Assembly: GCA_049510055.1 (NCBI GenBank)
Contig: JBEKZI010000098.1
Coordinates: forward strand, 1-7,485
Length of the DNA stretch: 7,485 bases
Direction: 5' to 3'
DNA from: JALHTV01 sp049510055
GTDB taxonomy: Bacteria; Planctomycetota; Phycisphaerae; SM23-33
Position numbers and translations under genes: made by a program. Numbering within the stretch: the first letter of the stretch is position 1; every line of letters begins with the position of its first letter. The notes under the pieces are model-generated. The model ran no database searches and was not told where the DNA came from. It was given only the letters and a program-made list of their open reading frames with translations. This document shows, one piece after another, positions 4,893 to 7,485 of this stretch.

Positions 4893-7485
4893 CTATTTTT
4901 CCAGATAGCAAACGACCTGTTGCTTGAGCGTGTTGGCGTGGAGTTTCAGTGCGCCGCGGCCAAGGGCGGCCACGTCGATAACCTTGACGGCATCGGCCCA
5001 GCGGGCGGCCTCGGGGAGCAACTCGGTCAGGCGGTTGGGAGTTTTTGACCCGGACCCGGACCCAGCCCCAGACTTAGACCCAGACCCTTCGAAGAACTCG
5101 CGATCCAGGAAGTTGTCCTTCCGGCCGGGGAACAGGGCCAGGTACAGCACGTCCATCTCCACCATCTCGTTGAGGAAGTGCGTGCCCAGCGAGACGTCGG
5201 GCACCAGGTCGTCGCGCATGGCGACGATCTCGCAGATGATCGCGGCCGTGTTGATGTCGGCGAATCGCACCGGCACGCCCAGCGACGGCGTGGTGGTGCA
5301 CCAGCGGCCCGGGCCCAGCAGCATGAGCGTCTTGCTCTTGCCGGCCCCGCCCAGGTGCGCCAGCTGGCCGATGAGCCGGGCGATGGCGTAGCGGTCGCTG
5401 ACGGGCAGTTGGCCGTAGACGGCCGGTGAAACGTAGATGAGCCGGTCGACGGCCGTGACGCGGCTTTCGCCGATGACGGCGCCGTGGGCTTCCAGGACCA
5501 GGTTTTTGCGCGGGACCTTGGGCAGCTGGGTAATCGCCTCGGCGCCGCGGACCTGGAGCGGCCGGCACTGGAGCAGGTCGATCTTGTAGCTCCCGGCCCC
5601 GAAGAAATTGGCCGTGAACTCCACATCCACGGGGTTGGCGTAGGCCTTCTGGAGCACGGCCAGCATCTCGCGCATGTCCTTGATGAAGTCGGTCTGGTCG
5701 AACAGCTTCTGGAAGGTCAGCACCCAGGGGAACACGTCGTGCTGGCCGGCCTGTTCCGCCCGATTGATCAGCTCGGCGTCCTGGGAGGCGAACATGTCCA
5801 GCGGCACGTCGCCGCTGTGGCGGGCCACGTCGGGGAAGGTGTTGGAGACCAGTTGGTTGGCCTGGAGGTCCAGCACGTCCACGCGGCGCTGGGAATATTG
5901 GCGGACCTCGTCGAAGTTGGTCTCTGGGCGCAGTTGCGGGGCGTTCAGGGCCACGACGCGCGTGTAGTCGTCGTCGCTGCGGTCCACCGCCCGCGTCCCC
6001 AGGCCGAACACCAGCCGCAGCATCCCGGCCTTGGGGTCGATCCCCTCGTTCCAGACGTACGGATTGAACGAAAATCCCACGCCCGCCACCTGCGGATAAA
6101 ACAGGGTGTCGTGCAGCGAGCCGGAGACGCGCTGCACCAGCAGGGCCATCTGCTCGTCGCGGTCCAGCAGGCCGCGCTGGGCGCGATACGTCAGCGCCCG
6201 CTCGGACATGCTGCTGGCGTAGATGGTCCGCACGGCCGACATGAAGTCCTCCAGCCGCTTGTGCCGCGAGCCCTGGTTGGCGCAGAAGACGCTGTCGTAC
6301 TTGCCGGCGAAGCTGTTGCCGAAGTTGTCCTCGAGCAGGCTGCTGGATCGCACGATGATGGGCGACTGGCCGAAGTAGTCCAGCATCTGCTCGAACTGCC
6401 GTACGACGGGGGCGGGGAACTCGCCGGTCAGCATCCGCCGCCGGGCCGTCTCGGCGCCTTCCAGGAAGCGGGCCGGGTCCTTCTGCTTTTCGCGCACCCA
6501 CCAAACGCCGTTGCGCACCAGGAAGGTGTAGAACACGTCCGAGCCGATGTAGAACGAGTCGTGCTCCTCCAGCAGCTCGCCCCATCGCGGGGCGGCCTGC
6601 CGCAGGATCGCCCGCGCCAGCAGCATGCCCACGCTCTTGCCGCCGACGAGGCCCGTTCCGATCATCCGCGTGGCCACGGCCAGCACGTCGCCGAGGTCCA
6701 GGTGCTTTTCGACCAGTTCCCCCATGCGCGACTCGCGCGAGACGATCATGCGCGTCAGGCGGTGGCGCAGTTCGGCGGCCTTGGCCTGCTCGGCCGGCTC
6801 GCGGCTGGACTTTTGCCGGGCCTCCTGGGCCTGCATGAAGGTCTGCTCCCACAATCCCAGCTCCAAGCCGCCCGGCCCCACGCGGCCCCAGGGGATCGAG
6901 GCCAAAATCTCCGTCGTGGTGGCGCTTTGGGTCAGGGGGACCATATCGCCGTCGGTCATGGCGTGCAGCATGTACATCGTGGGGCTGTAGCGCTGCTGGA
7001 CCTTCACGGGATGCAGGTACATGCGTTCCTTGTGGCGATAGACGTCCAGCACGACCTGGGCGGTCTCGGCGATGGCGTCGGTGGCGTAGGAGGAGTGGTG
7101 GTTGCGCAGGACGGTGAAATAGGCGATGGCCTCGACGTCGAACAGGTAGGGGCAGGTGAGCATGAAGAAGTTGCCCAGCATCTGGTCGCTGTACCAATCG
7201 GCGGCCAGGTCCGACAGGCAATCGAAGACGTAAAAGCCGCCGTGGCCGGTCTTGGCGATGGCCTTGTGCACGCCGGCGATGAAGGCCTCAAACCCGGCCT
7301 CGGGGTCCAGCTCGCAGACCTCCGCGCCCCATTCCGGGCGGACCAGCGGGGCGTGGTTGGCGAAGCGGAAGTAGATCAGCTTCTCCCCCCGCGCCCGGGC
7401 GGAGGTGCAGTAGGGCTCGATGAAGGGGGTGTAGTCCTTCACGTCGGCGACGCGGTAGACGATGTTATCGCCGGGGATCAGACCC
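4893..7485 (-). CDS. PEP/pyruvate-binding (PPDK N-terminal) ATP-grasp domain protein, 5' partial
   Basis: 863 residues are visible. The frame stays open to the window edge, so the GTG at 7442 is probably not the start. Numbering is from the first whole codon (7484). Residues 1-160 resemble a KaiC/RecA-like domain (GLIPGDNIV at 1-9, a Walker B-like YVFDCLSDL at 85-93), but no P-loop is seen. A PPDK/PEP-synthase ATP-grasp domain follows: GGKSVG with Lys283, VRSSS with Arg379 and nearby Glu385-Asp386, SFAGKY (391-396), Glu622 in DVEFT, and Gln639/Arg641 in LLQCRP. These are the expected ATP-site residues. A further conserved block around GPGRW (724-728) and a Gly-Ser linker (about 800-814) precede the C-terminus. 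The phosphohistidine and PEP-barrel domains of true PEP synthase are absent, so it should not be called PEP synthase or PPDK. Its substrate is unknown. No operon partner is visible. Confidence 0.88.
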   Translation of the reverse strand, partial: GLIPGDNIVYRVADVKDYTPFIEPYCTSARARGEKLIYFRFANHAPLVRPEWGAEVCELDPEAGFEAFIAGVHKAIAKTGHGGFYVFDCLSDLAADWYSDQMLGNFFMLTCPYLFDVEAIAYFTVLRNHHSSYATDAIAETAQVVLDVYRHKERMYLHPVKVQQRYSPTMYMLHAMTDGDMVPLTQSATTTEILASIPWGRVGPGGLELGLWEQTFMQAQEARQKSSREPAEQAKAAELRHRLTRMIVSRESRMGELVEKHLDLGDVLAVATRMIGTGLVGGKSVGMLLARAILRQAAPRWGELLEEHDSFYIGSDVFYTFLVRNGVWWVREKQKDPARFLEGAETARRRMLTGEFPAPVVRQFEQMLDYFGQSPIIVRSSSLLEDNFGNSFAGKYDSVFCANQGSRHKRLEDFMSAVRTIYASSMSERALTYRAQRGLLDRDEQMALLVQRVSGSLHDTLFYPQVAGVGFSFNPYVWNEGIDPKAGMLRLVFGLGTRAVDRSDDDYTRVVALNAPQLRPETNFDEVRQYSQRRVDVLDLQANQLVSNTFPDVARHSGDVPLDMFASQDAELINRAEQAGQHDVFPWVLTFQKLFDQTDFIKDMREMLAVLQKAYANPVDVEFTANFFGAGSYKIDLLQCRPLQVRGAEAITQLPKVPRKNLVLEAHGAVIGESRVTAVDRLIYVSPAVYGQLPVSDRYAIARLIGQLAHLGGAGKSKTLMLLGPGRWCTTTPSLGVPVRFADINTAAIICEIVAMRDDLVPDVSLGTHFLNEMVEMDVLYLALFPGRKDNFLDREFFEGSGSKSGAGSGSGSKTPNRLTELLPEAARWADAVKVIDVAALGRGALKLHANTLKQQVVCYLEK
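5047..5088. repeat. Hexanucleotide tandem repeat encoding a Gly-Ser linker
   Basis: There are seven consecutive 6-base units based on GACCCR: GACCCG, GACCCG, GACCCA, GCCCCA, GACTTA, GACCCA, GACCCT. On the - strand they encode alternating Gly and Ser (with one Ala and one Lys) at residues 800-813 of the ATP-grasp protein. Because the unit is 6 bases, gain or loss of copies keeps the frame and only changes linker length. Confidence 0.85.

Noticed and set aside
5074..7221. 715-codon open frame in another - strand frame of the ATP-grasp gene
   Set aside because: Its Arg/Pro/Gly-rich composition is typical of a shifted frame. The overlapping frame carries the conserved PPDK motifs.
7440..7442. 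GTG as start of the ATP-grasp protein
   Set aside because: The frame is open to the window edge and the preceding residues (GLIPGDNIV) look like part of the conserved domain.
1..7485. CRISPR array, tRNA, rRNA or integron site
   Set aside because: I saw no regularly spaced direct repeats and no cloverleaf or rRNA-like segment on either strand.

Overview
The window is GC-rich bacterial DNA carrying a compact nitrogen-assimilation cluster on the + strand, followed by a small transposon-like unit and then a large gene on the - strand that runs off the right edge. A cleavable signal peptide on the ammonium transporter, candidate sigma-54 promoters, and a glutamine synthetase that keeps the adenylylation tyrosine all suggest a Gram-negative-type organism. 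The PII subtype and the large ATP-grasp protein would fit Planctomycetota or deltaproteobacteria-like lineages. I cannot fix the phylum from sequence alone.

Region 1 (1-2137). The window opens on the last 33 codons of a PII signalling gene. A 317-base gap follows. It holds a run of short inverted repeats, a near-consensus -24/-12 (sigma-54) promoter and a leader with two hairpins. Next come amt (ammonium channel) and a second, complete PII gene (glnK), 14 bases apart and clearly one operon. The two PII copies match at 30 of 33 C-terminal residues, so the cluster probably arose by local duplication of an amt-glnK unit or of glnK alone.

Region 2 (2138-4049). A 312-base gap with its own -24/-12 promoter precedes glnA (type I glutamine synthetase). 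The glnA leader contains a long palindrome of repetitive-element type. A strong intrinsic terminator closes the gene. Both sigma-54 promoters have the same motif, GTTACA-N4-TGT, centred 87-89 bases upstream of the -24 GG. This suggests one enhancer-binding activator controls transport and assimilation together. The logic would be: Amt imports or senses ammonium, PII gates Amt and reads 2-oxoglutarate/ATP/ADP, and GlnA fixes ammonium into glutamine.

Region 3 (4053-4815). A REP-associated tyrosine transposase (RAYT) gene lies between two inverted copies of a GTAG-headed hairpin. A third, diverged copy sits just outside with compensatory stem changes. This is a single-gene REP/RAYT unit inserted directly behind the glnA terminator.

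Region 4 (4893-7485, - strand, 5' end missing). This is a large protein with a PEP-synthase/PPDK-type ATP-grasp domain but no phosphohistidine or PEP-binding barrel domain. Its N-terminal region looks like a degenerate KaiC/RecA-type fold, and a Gly-Ser linker near its C-terminus is encoded by a hexanucleotide repeat. It converges on the RAYT unit. Nothing in the sequence ties it to nitrogen metabolism.
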